Shown here: piece by piece, positions 11,986-22,632 of the stretch
How the letters are laid out: the number at the start of each line of letters is the position of its first letter
Position numbering within the stretch: the stretch's first letter is position 1
Notes under the pieces: generated by a model
Told to the model about the DNA's origin: nothing
Databases searched by the model: none
Seen by the model: the letters and a program-made list of their open reading frames with translations, nothing else
Assembly (NCBI GenBank): GCA_029721435.1
Contig: CM056574.1
Location: 32,630,001 to 32,694,000, forward strand
Direction: 5' to 3'
From: Gymnothorax reevesii
Lineage: Eukaryota > Chordata > Actinopteri > Anguilliformes > Muraenidae
DNA length: 64,000 bases
Position numbers and translations under genes: made by a program

Positions 11986-13182
11986 TGTTGTGATTCTGCT
12001 GTCTGTCATTCTGTCTTGTTTGGATTTTGACCTTTGCCTTGCATGACCATGTCTTGAATTATGTATTGTGATTTGGATACCTGATTATGTTCATGTCTTG
12101 TCTAGTTTAAGTTTTGCCATGTTTTGTATTTTGCCATTTTCCGTTCCTGCACTTTATTCCGGTCCATGTTTTTGTTTTGCCATGCATTGCACTTTGTCTC
12201 CCCATGTCTGGTCTCATGTCATGTGATTGCTCACAGCCCCAGTATTGCGTGCCACACTTTCGGGTGATTTAATGGTTTCTGGGATTTCAAACATTTCTTC
12301 CAATCTTGTTAACTTCCTTCATCTTGCTTTTTCTAGATTACTAACCAATTCTAACAGTTTGTTGTTTTTGTTAAATTACTAACCAAGACTAACAATGTAC
12401 ATAGTACTAACTTACTAACAAGCACTAGGGATTGTATAGCTGCACTCTACGAATTGACTAGCAATCTCTCAACACTCCCCCTATTCTAGTCTCCGCCTCT
12501 TGCCTTCACTCTTTGCTGTGTCTCTTGCAGATTCTCTGCACCTGTCTAATCACTGTTCTGCCACTCACTCTGTGCACTTAGAAATCCGTAACTGGATCTG
12601 TTCTGTCTATAGGCTGTCTTGTGATCCCTGTCCGCGTTTTGGCTTTTGCCTTTTTCATGTGATTAGGTACTTCCTCATGTTCATTCCTTTGTAATTAGTT
12701 TGATCCAATTAACCTGTTCCCTGCATAGCATGTGACCTTCCTCTTGTCTATTTAAATAGTCTTTTCACTCACAGCTCTTGTCAGAACATTGATCAATACT
12801 TCCTTGTTCAGAGCGCCTCGTATGCCATAGAATATTGTTTCTCTTTTACTGGATTGTCCGACCTTGATTCTTGCCATTGCCCTTTTTGTATCATATTTGT
12901 CTTTCTGGATTTCGACTCATTTTTGTATGACCACTATTTCTGTGTTTGGATGCCCTGTGTATGACTTTGTTCATCGACTACGACTTTTTGCTTATAGTTT
13001 TTCTACCTCTACTCATCTGTCTTACTGGTTCTGGCCCCTGCCTGTCTAGTCGACACCGTTTTTGGATTTTCTATTCCGGCTTGGCAATTCCTGTGCTTTT
13101 TGGCTTTGACTCGGACTCCAATAAAGGCATACATTTTCTGGATTTCTGTCTCTCGTGAGTAGTTCCTGAACGGTACCTCTCA
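11986..13182 (+). mobile_element. Solo LTR, 1197 bp
   Basis: It begins TGTTGTGATTCTG and ends ACCTCTCA, with TG...CA borders. Flanks are GTATC (11981-11985) and GTACC (13183-13187), a 5-bp target duplication with one mismatch. It aligns along its whole length with the LTR at 60239-61445, sharing for example CACACTTTCGGGTGATTT, the ACTAAC cluster, CCCTGTCCGCGTTTTGGC, and TTCCTGAACG near the 3' end. AATAAA near 13121 fits an R-region polyadenylation signal. There is no internal retrotransposon sequence, so it is probably the product of recombination between two LTRs. Confidence 0.8.
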
Positions 13183-15702
13183 GTACCTGTGATTCGTGGA
13201 ATTTAATTATGTTTTATAAGCACATTTTACTAATTTTGGCATTTTAAATATTACTCAATACTTTTAGGTTTTGATTAAATCTCTTGTGTATTGTAGTTAA
13301 ATATACTGAGACTAAATGGATAAATCTAAAGGGCCTTATTTAATTAATATTTACTCAATTAAATATAATTACATTTGGAATTAATATTATTGCATGCAAT
13401 CTGTTGTCTTATCTACCCAAAAAATTATCTTTTCTTACAGTGTACGCATTGAACCCTGATTGTGATATTTAAATCAGAAGTAATAATTTTGTTTCAACAT
13501 CATGAATGACGCTTTCTGAAGTTAACCGATGAGGGCGAAAGTCCCAGCAAGGAGAACTAACTGGATCACTCCATAACAGTTATTCTTCAACACGGAAAAC
13601 ATATTCATGGCCAGGATATTCTCATTCTTTAACAGTATCAATCCTGTTTGCAGGTAGTGCTGCAACCGACCTCCTAAAATAGCCCAAAGAGCACATATCC
13701 TTCAAGGCTTTCAAATGTATGGAAAGAATTAGCGTGATATAATCTTGGTTATGCCGGTAACTTACTGCTTCATTATCCATGATCACTCAAACAGCGTTCT
13801 CACAATATCAGATCACTCAGAAATTTAGACAAGGCTGTTAAACCCCCCCACTGAGAGAGAATAGGAGGATAAGAGCTCAGGTCTGTTTGCAGACCTCCCT
13901 AATGGGAAAAATGAGGTAGACACTTCTCAGCAGGGACAGAAGCAGCCATCTGTCGAGGGGTACGCAACATGAACATTGCCATCCTCCCACTGCCCCGCCC
14001 ATTCAGTCCTACAGTCATGCTTTACCTAATTGACAATTAAACACATGACTGAATAATCGAGACTAACACATAGACTATAATAATTAAGAAGTGATAATGG
14101 CAGAGGTAACTTGGCGACAATTTGACATAGTAAGAGGGACTAAAATCTTAATAATTAATTGCTTGAATTCTCCCTACTGCTGTAGCATTTCATGAATCAG
14201 ATTTTATGAAATAATGGTAATAAAAAATATGGTAGATTAAAAAATTTGTTTCAAGTGTTTTTCATTCATCCTTTATTTAACCAGGAAGGTCCCATTGAGA
14301 TACAATATCTCTCCTGCCAGGGAGTCCTGCTCAAGGGATGGGCGGATTAAAAAGCTTAAAAAGCTTCCATTTAAAGTGGAAAACATACTAAGCATATTGA
14401 ATAGCATTGAATTGACACACATCCCTGTAAAACTGCTTTACTCACGGTAAGTCTAGCGAACAAATTTACTCAAATGAGTGTTGTTTCATTGGCATTTGAA
14501 GTCCAGAATGCAATGATGGCATCTGAATATAAATTGGCTTGTCAGTCCACCGATTTGTTTTGAGTAGTACAGTGAATCAATTCCGGCTGCTAAACAAGCA
14601 AAGTACCTCAATTGGTACTCATACCTTAAAAGGTGAAGACCCTGCCTTGCTGAGCGTTGGCTACCTTGTGTGGCTGACGTCAGGTGTCCACTATCTGTTC
14701 CCTTCATCACCTCTGTTTGCTTTCCTGTAAGCAACTCTACATCTCCATGGTTAAATTAATCATGGACTATTCATTTAGCATTAAGTTCATAGAGTACAGA
14801 AAAGTTAACCCTCAAAAGTGATTTGTGTACATGCCAAATACTTGAGTCACATCTTGTTTATTTTTACATTAAATCCTAATGACATGTAGGCCACATTCAG
14901 TTTGCCAATTCAAGTTTAGCAAACATTGGCTTGTGAGAGACCAGTGGGCTAACTGGCTGTGTTTACTGGTAACTTGACTACACAGCTGGCTTCGACTGTT
15001 TAGTTAAATGTTGGGTAAATTCAAGCCCTCCTAAATATTTTCAGTGACAAGTTAATGTTAAGCCCACCAGTCTGTCTCCATCCATTTGCAAATCTTTTTT
15101 ATCTTATTTCTACACATAATACTTTACCTCCTTTTTTCTGTCTCTTCTTTAGCCCCAGTCTACATTTGTCCTCCTGCTATCCACTAAGCAACCCCTGATC
15201 TTGAGCAACTACTTTCAGTTTTTTTCTACTCTGTAGATTAAAGCCAGGTCATCATACAGCTGTGTGAGCTGCTGGTCGGGAATAAAAAGTTGCTATAAGG
15301 CCCATTTAAGAAATAACCAAGGCTTTATGAAAATAAGCTTTAAAATGTTTTGTATGGTTATTGTTATAAATGTTGTTTTTGGTTATTTGATAGCATATCC
15401 ATTTTTTAAGCTTCCATTGCAGCACGTGGCTTCCTCTCAGCAGTCCACCAGTGCCTTATGGAGTCTAGGCCTACAGCTGAAATTACTGAGGGTGTGAGAG
15501 CCATAGACCACCCTAAGCCTTAGGGATGGTAAGTTTTCACACTAGGCTCCCATAGGGGCCCTGAGAGGTGGGAAAGCAAGAGGCTCAACCAGGCATGCTA
15601 AGATCCACTACCAGGGAACAGCAGGAATGCATAGAGGGTTTAGTGGGGGTTACTCATAAGCAAGAGCATCCAGGCCTGGTGTTCCTGGGGTATTAGTCAT
15701 GG
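13183..15702. other. Intergenic, mostly unrecognised
   Basis: AT-rich sequence without a supported gene. At about 14262-14345 a short fragment (TTATTTAACCAGGAAGGTCC and what follows) resembles a widespread fish interspersed repeat. The last 20 bases before 15703 may belong to the broken coding locus described below. Confidence 0.45.
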
Positions 15703-17861
15703 AGAACAAGCAGGGCAGTTGCAAGAAATTCTGGGCCCCTTGAAAGAATATCAGTGTGGGCCCCTGACATTTTTTACGACAATGGCTGTTGCTCATTTTT
15801 CTGTTTCTCGGTGTTCTTGACAGTGCCAGATGCAATACACCCAATTTTTCCTTTTTTTTACGATTAACCACTCAACACAGAGTCAAAAGTATTATGATGC
15901 AAATTCTGAATTATTAGATGTGGCACGTTTTCACAAAAGAGGCTACCTGAAACCACATTCTTACACCTAGTCTGATCAGAAATAAATGTTCAATAAACCA
16001 CTCAGCAAATGGGTACTGGGTATTCTATTGTAAAACATCGAGCACTGATGTGCAATTGACAATAACTCAAAGTATACTGGCTAAAGATACAAAACAAGGT
16101 GGAGCTGTTATAGTGAAATCACAAAGGTAGCTATGTAACTTAACTATTTGAATTTCTTGCAAGTAATATTGACAACACAATGAAATACTTTCTTGTAAAA
16201 TAAATATCAAAACTATAATTTTAAGTCTTCCCTAATCTCAACTTGAGCTTAAGTTATTTTGTTTGTTCACAGCTTAAGGTCTTGGATGTCCAACTATCTG
16301 ATTAACTGACTTTCATTTGAAAGTCTGGCATGGGTATTAAACTTGTCCTGGGTTGTTGTAGCTGTAGGCTACAGCTATGATCTGGTTCACTATTCCCTTC
16401 ACTATCTGAAGTAGCCTTGCTTTAGGGAGATGGGCCTGGCTCTGTCAATAGAATGGATAGTGGCTTAAGTAGACTTATAAATAAACCCAGCCGATTTTGC
16501 CATTTAACTATATAATTCAAATGGCTGAGAGATCAACCAATATGTAAGTAATTGCCATTGGTACAGCAGTTCACTAATAACTCTAAACAGCCAACCAGTC
16601 TCTGCCACACTCACCATCAAAAACATCTTCAGACTGCTGGTGGTGAGGGTCTACTGCTGGGTCAGGTTCAGATGAAGTGACCACAGCTGATTCTGGAGTG
16701 GCAGTACATAAAGGTTTATTTATTCCGTTTCATATTGCTTTTGTAAACATTTAAAATTATATTTTATGGACCAAATTATGAAGAACTAACATACCTAGTC
16801 TTGGAGAAAACCAAATTTAGATGGGCTTCTCTCTCAGTACCATAGGTCTAAGCACACAGTTTCACTTTGATATTGCATGAGGAGGGCAAGCTCTGTAAAA
16901 TTACCCCCCGCGTTAACAAGACTTATGGCAACAGAATAAAGTAGCAGTTTAGTTTTAGTGAACACTTTCGTAAGAAGGTATAATGTCAGCCTTGCGATTG
17001 TTTCAGTTACGCCTAAGGTTACCACACTGACTGCATGTAGTTCGCTACGCAAACCTAGCCTGAACAGTCACAAGAGCCAAGTATGCAGTAACCACTCATA
17101 ATAAGGATGGGGGCGTGTGTCCTGCTGCTACCGGATTTTTTGACGGTGTATTATAATGGCTGGCGAATGACAACCTTAAGTTGCCAATCTTTTCTGTAGA
17201 TGATACTGTAATAACTGAGTAATGTCATTCTTGTGAGGTGATTATTTACTCAGCTGACCGCATGAACAGCCAGCCTGAACAGCTAACATAGCAAGCTACT
17301 TAAATACTCTCCCCTTTCTTTGAAAAGAATTTTGTAATTTTCTGGGCCCCTGTTCTGCTGGCCTCTCTCCCTCTCTCTATCCTTTTCAGGTGTCCAGATT
17401 TGTGTGTCTGGGCTGTGCGTACTATTGACTGCTGTACTTCGCAAACCTCGCAAGCAAAAACGCACATACAACTTTCCAAGAGGAGCAAGAAGCATGGACC
17501 GAACCATTTTTTAAGAAGGGGGTTGTTGAAATTTATTTAATCAATACTGCATGCTTTTGTGGCTTTCTGATTAACTGTGGTGCATTAGTATGAACAGCAG
17601 TTAGGTCTATGCATAATAATTTAGTCATGGCGGTTGCATGGGTTTTGTGGGCCCCAATGGGCTGTGGGCCCTTATAATTGTCATCACCTTTCCCCCCATA
17701 CGACGGCCCTGAAAACAAGAGGGGATGTGGGCCTTTCCCTTGCAAGCAACCAGTCCAGCTTTGCCGTCCAAACAAGGACCTCAGATCCAGGCCCTCCACA
17801 GAATCAGCTGAACAAACTGAGGATGAAACTTCCATATCCTCAGATGGGATGAGCTTAGCCA
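15697..17861 (+). pseudogene. Coding-like exon split by the hAT element (unidentified)
   Basis: If the hAT element and one target copy are skipped, ATG GAG AAC AAG at 15699-15710 runs on in frame with AGG GGA TGT GGG from 17720. It stays open to 17861, where a strong donor, CCAG|GTAAGT, follows. The reading is rich in polar residues (ESAEQTEDETSISSDG near the end) and includes CGPFPCKQP. I do not recognise the family. The case rests on open frame plus donor only, so chance is possible. The insertion after the fourth codon would have ended any function. Confidence 0.3.
15711..17711. mobile_element. hAT-type transposon, non-autonomous, 2001 bp
   Basis: Left end CAGGGCAGTTG and right end ACGACGGCCCTG are imperfect inverted repeats; further in, both ends carry GGGCCCC blocks. 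Flanks are AGAACAAG (15703-15710) and AAAACAAG (17712-17719), an 8-bp target duplication with one mismatch, as for hAT. No hAT transposase domain is readable inside (the longest frames lack motifs), so it depended on a relative. It interrupts a coding-like exon. Confidence 0.8.
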
Positions 17862-18265
17862 GGTAAGTCATCAGCAAGGTAGAAGCATTAGACAGGCAGG
17901 CGATAATGCTATCATGGTGAGGGAAGCAAAGCTCAGTCGTGGGCAGCAGTTGGTAACTCTCCTCCCAGCCTGGTGTCAGCTGGGGCGCCTTGCCAATGAT
18001 CATTTTGCCAGGGAAAAATCAAGGCAACTGCCATCATTTTTGTGTCTAGAGAGTCCTCACTGCTTATTGGCTCTGGTTCGGCTGTAGCCATCCAAGTTTG
18101 GTTTGGCCTGAAAGCCAAAAATGTTCCCAGACTTTGGCCTCGTTCCTCCTGAAAGGGAACTCAGAATTTAGGGGAGACAGGGATTAGATTATTGGCTCAT
18201 AATCTTCCTAATCAGATCCAGAGATCTAGCTACCCACTTCAAGAGGTCATATATGGCCTCAGTTA
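17862..18265. other. Possible former intron of the broken locus
   Basis: No recognisable coding sequence. It ends at ATATATGGCCTCAGTTA, where CAG|TTA would serve as a splice acceptor if the following Harbinger-like element (inserted at this TTA) were absent. Confidence 0.3.
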
Positions 18266-20039
18266 GGGAGCTTGTCAATATACTGAACGCATTCAAATTT
18301 GAACAGGCATTTAAAAATGAACAAGTCTCCGTTCGTGTTCAGCTAAAAAAATGAACGGCAGAGTGTTCAAAAATGAACAAGCATGTGTTCATTTTTGACT
18401 GGACGGCATCCAAAATTGAATGCTGCTATCCTCTCTCCAAAACATTCATATGTTGCTGTGTGAATACTACTTTACTGCAATGAACATCGCTTCCGTGTGA
18501 TGTCAGTATGCCACTTTTTCCTCCCTATATAAAAAGCGTTTTAGAATTCCAAATCATGATGTGACCGCTAGGCAATTTGTATGCAAAAGATTGCAAATAA
18601 ATTAAATTAAATACATGAAAATTATAGTTCACGCATTGTATCACATCATCTGCACAACAGCCCAATTTTCTATTATTTTGTGAGTATGAGAACTAGGATA
18701 ATTTAGTCCCGCTCATATCAAATTGCAAAATTATCCGCGATATTAATCCTTTCTTTTTAAACCTGTGAACGCGCAAGCCAAAAAAAATGCCATACTTTAC
18801 AGCCCACTATGTAGGCCAACTCGTTGAGTTCTGCAATGATATTCAGATTTTGTTCCATTGATTTTCGTAGATTTTGTAGGCTACCATTTGTCATATTATA
18901 TATTGTTCTAATTTATTGTACAGTATTTTTTTTTTCAGGTTGAAGTCACAACGCATGAAACCACCGCTCTGTGGGAGCTGCCGACGACAAGTCCAGATCT
19001 AGACAAACAGATGAGCAAAGTAAAACCTCTGCATGTGCACAGTATTATAATATCAGCTTGGCTGAATGTTAATAAATATATACCTCCCCCCCCCTTTTTA
19101 TGAATATAACTCTTATTATAAGTGTGCTATCAGTTCAATTAATGAATAAGCTTGATTGCAAGATAAATGACTAAGTAGCCTAGTCTTGTGATCCATGGGG
19201 ATTAGCGGGTTCAGGGATACGAGATCACGGAGTGAGACCTGAATTCATGGACACGCTGGAATACTGGTGACAAGACAAGTGACAAGTTCAGTCGACTAAG
19301 TTTTTGTTTGGATAACTGGAATATGTTTTGGTTCAGAGAACAGGAGTAGGTCGCATATAATCCCATTCCTGAAGCGTCACCTAAATTGGCAAATGATCTT
19401 TAACAGGTGAATTATACCCAGTATATGAAAAAAAAAAAAAACTAAACCTGACAATGAGAACAATTTTACTTTATAAAAAAGTAAACAATAACAATGAGAA
19501 TGATTTCACTTTATATTAAAAAAAAACCTAACAATGACAATGAGAACTATATCACTTGCAGGAACTGAGAATTTAAAATAGGCCTGTATAAGTGTTAATA
19601 TAGTCCATCATCCATTTTCAGTTGTTGTTCACAAAAGAATATCCGCGCCCATAATCTAAAGGCAGTTGCTACGGGTACGACAGTTTTCCAGTGCATTACA
19701 ATGTAGAGAGTGAACACAATTTCAAACCCTGCCCTAACCTAGCCCTAACCCTAACCATAACCAGAATCCCTAATCCATATCCTAATCCCTTCAAATCGAC
19801 AGCCGTACCCATAAAACTGCTGTATCTCTAGACACTGCATAATCTAAAAGCTCACTTCACATATAGATGAGCGCATCAGGCCTTGAGCAGGCATTGGAGA
19901 ATGAACGCATTAGAAAATGAACGAGAGGGTGTTCATCATCGAACAGTGACCAGGTTTGTAGCTTCGAACGCATCCAAAAATGAACAGGCGTCCGTTCAAA
20001 AATGAACGCGTTCATTGTTCAGAATGTTGACAAGCTCCC
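18266..20039. mobile_element. PIF/Harbinger-like non-autonomous element, 1774 bp
   Basis: The ends are GGGAGCTTGTCAATAT at 18266 and, in reverse complement, GGGAGCTTGTCAACAT from 20039. TTA lies directly outside both ends (18263-18265 and 20040-20042): a 3-bp TTA duplication, typical of PIF/Harbinger. Both subterminal regions carry many AATGAAC(G/A) words in both orientations (18290-18420 and 19895-20030), plausible transposase binding sites. No transposase frame is present. A short CCCTAA-rich patch near 19730-19790 is inside the element. Confidence 0.7.
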
Positions 20040-20352
20040 TTACCAAAAGCGGTGGTAATGGCTGAAAAGGTGCTACTGACAAAGAACTCAAACAAGCCTG
20101 GGCTACTTTTAGTAAGACGATCTTTTAAAAGGGGAGACAAATTAAAAGAAAAACCAACATAAAGTGCCTTTGCAAGGTAAAGCTCCCAGAGCAGCTTAAT
20201 GCACTTTCCAATGGATTACTGATGTTAACTGATGATGTCAAAATCAATATCAAAGAAGGCCTGCGTAGCATTTTGTCACTTGAGACAAGGAAGGATGAAG
20301 TATTAATTGCTCAATTTGGTCATGGAGTGGACTTTTCCAAGCATTTATCAAG
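20040..20352 (+). pseudogene. Coding-like segment, unidentified, one frameshift
   Basis: From 20040 the frame reads LPKAVVMAEKVLLTKNSN and on to about 20120. After a one-base shift it continues KTNIKCLCKVKLPEQLNAL and ends in GHGVDFSKHLS near 20350, where AG|GTAATAT could be a donor. The composition is protein-like throughout (balanced charged and hydrophobic residues). With the Harbinger-like element removed, a splice acceptor (GGCCTCAG) would stand immediately before it. I do not recognise the family. It may be a decayed host or transposon gene; the frameshift argues against current function. Confidence 0.35.
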
Positions 20353-21627
20353 GTAATATTAAGGCATATCATGTAAAGCTGGAAATGACAGGAAATGAAC
20401 TTACTCTAAAAGCAAGATGGGCACTCTTGCTTAACCTCTAAACATTAGGTTACACACCTTTACACTGACCAGCACAGATAGGCTAGCGCAATTGATGCAT
20501 TGGCCTGAATGCAAATATGATTCCACTGAGGCATGTTAAACCCATCATATACGTGTTCTGAGCTAAATTATTTATGGGTTGGCAGTAATAGCAGTTAACG
20601 CAAGACTGTGTGAAAAAGAGCAATGCAAGCCTGTCAAAACTCCAGCTGACAACATCAGACCACAGGCCTTGTATGAGGCATTTGCTTACAGGACTAGTGT
20701 GGCAAAGGCATTTGCTTGTCCAACAAATTCAAGGAGGGGTGTAGGTAAATACGATAGAAACTGCTAGGCTTGTATAAGCATAGGAGCTGAGGCCATGTAA
20801 CTTCGTTACAACAGGAATGACACTCATGCAACCCAGGGCACTTGCTAATTCAGACGAGGGCCTGGAAAGAAACTGACAGGAAATGGCAGCCTGCAGGGGC
20901 AAGGGCACTGATGCTATGTGACTGTCTTATCGCTGTACAGCTGCATTGTCTGGCTTGTTAAACTATGCTCTGGGGGGGGGGGGCTGCCAGACAGAAGAAG
21001 CAGGACCACGGTAGCTGTTTGTCTGAGCCAGCATATCAGAGCTACCTGCTCATATAGTTCATTCAGGCTAGAGTGCGAGGGAAATGCTACCACTTGGCAT
21101 ATTAATTGTTCAGCCTCACGTAAGTGAAGGATATATTCCTCCCACAGGTTAGATCATTTGTCACTTTCTAAGTAAGACCACAAATGAAACTCGCATATAT
21201 AGATATCAAACAAATGAGTTGGAATGAAACTTCTTTGTGGAGCATTGAAATAATTCACATAAATTATTACATGACTGAGTAATTCATGGTTTTGAAATTA
21301 TGTATATACAGCATTAGAAATATCACTTATTTCTGTGGAATGTATGGTATACTTTGTTTTTTAAAAAAAAAATTATTTTGTAAACATAACATGCATCCAA
21401 GTTCACATTTAAGCCAAAGACCAGAATCATGGACACAAGAAAAACTAATTCAGTCAGAAAAGGGAATGACTGTAAAAAAAGTTTTAAAACACACACACAC
21501 ACAAAAAAAAAAAAATTGAACGAGGGTTAAATGAAATATAACGAATTATATTAACAAAATGATTGTTTTTGGGCTGAATACAACTAAATTATTGTTTCTT
21601 TCAAAAAAAAAAAAAAACCCTGAATTC
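20353..21627. other. Intergenic, nothing recognised
   Basis: Short frames only (such as 20579-20767 and 20918-21127), with no motif. Includes a G-run at about 20972-20982, a short (AC)n tract near 21490 and an A-run just before the next LTR. Confidence 0.45.
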
Positions 21628-22632
21628 TGTTGTGTTCTGGCCTTTGGCCAGGACAGCATTTATGGTTTTAACAGTTCCATGTTCCTAGTCATAATTCATG
21701 TCATAGTTTTAACAGTTTCTTGTCTCAGGATTTTACATTTCATAGTTCATAGTTATTGTCCATGTTTTTACTTTTCCATGTTTTTGTTTTTGCCAGGTCT
21801 GCCAAGCCACTCCACCGCTTGTCTGCGTTCCGCCCCGCGCCTTCGTTGTTGCACATTTCTGAGCTATGGTTGGCTTTGGTATTTCCCCTTCCTTCTGTGC
21901 TGTGTTGGATTCGGGCCTTTCTAAGCTTAATTGACAATTAACTGTTTTTAAGTTACTAACATTTACTAACACTCACTGGGTGGTGTAATTCATTAGATAG
22001 GCACATTACTAATATTACTAATTTAGACAGGGAGTTTATTGTCATGATTCCTGCTTTGCTATTTCAAGATCTTGCTGTGCTTTTCTGTTCTTAACATTCA
22101 TGCTTGCTTCCAAGCTGCATACTTAATTGGTACTTAAGCTGAGCACACTCATTCTCTGAATGAGCAAGTCTTGTTATCCAATCTTGGTCCATGTCTCATG
22201 ATCTTGCCCTGCCTCTTGTTTCTCCTCCTCCAGGTGTTGCCCTGCATGTCTTGATTTCTAGCCTTTATCTGGATGCGGTGGAAGTTGGTTGGCAGACAGT
22301 GTCTCAAGTCTCGTTTCATGTGCAAGTTTGTTCCACTCATGTTCGTGCTTCCAAGTCCTTGTTTCCAAGTCTTGTTCATAGCCATTTTGTATATAGCCTC
22401 AGCCTTGTTATTCATTTCTGTTCTTGCTTATCTCCCTGGAGTTTCCAGTGGCTTTTGTTTTCTGTCGTTTTCTGATCCTTAGTTCCCCAGCTCTGTGTAG
22501 CTTACCTTAGTTTGTCTTTTTGCAACCCTTTGGGCCAAGTTTTTCGTTGGCCCTCGTGCCTGTTTTATTTTGTTTTGAATAAATCCTCATTTCCCTTCAC
22601 CCCACTCCTGGTGTCTTACTGATTCCATATCA
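21628..22632 (+). mobile_element. Solo LTR, 1005 bp, perfect target duplication
   Basis: It begins TGTTGTGTTCTGG and ends CCATATCA, flanked on both sides by AATTC (21623-21627 and 22633-22637). That is a perfect 5-bp target duplication. It has ACTAAC words near 21950-22010, a pyrimidine-rich interior, and GAATAAATCC near 22578 as a polyadenylation signal. It is related in plan and start to the LTRs at 11986 and 60239 but more distant from both than they are from each other. No internal genes remain. Confidence 0.75.

Noticed and set aside
17533..18003. A 156-codon minus-strand gene
   Set aside because: It crosses the right border of the hAT element, so it cannot be an ancestral frame, and shows no motif.
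19725..19795. Telomere-like CCCTAA repeats
   Set aside because: Only a few irregular copies, inside the Harbinger-like element; too short and degenerate to be an interstitial telomere.
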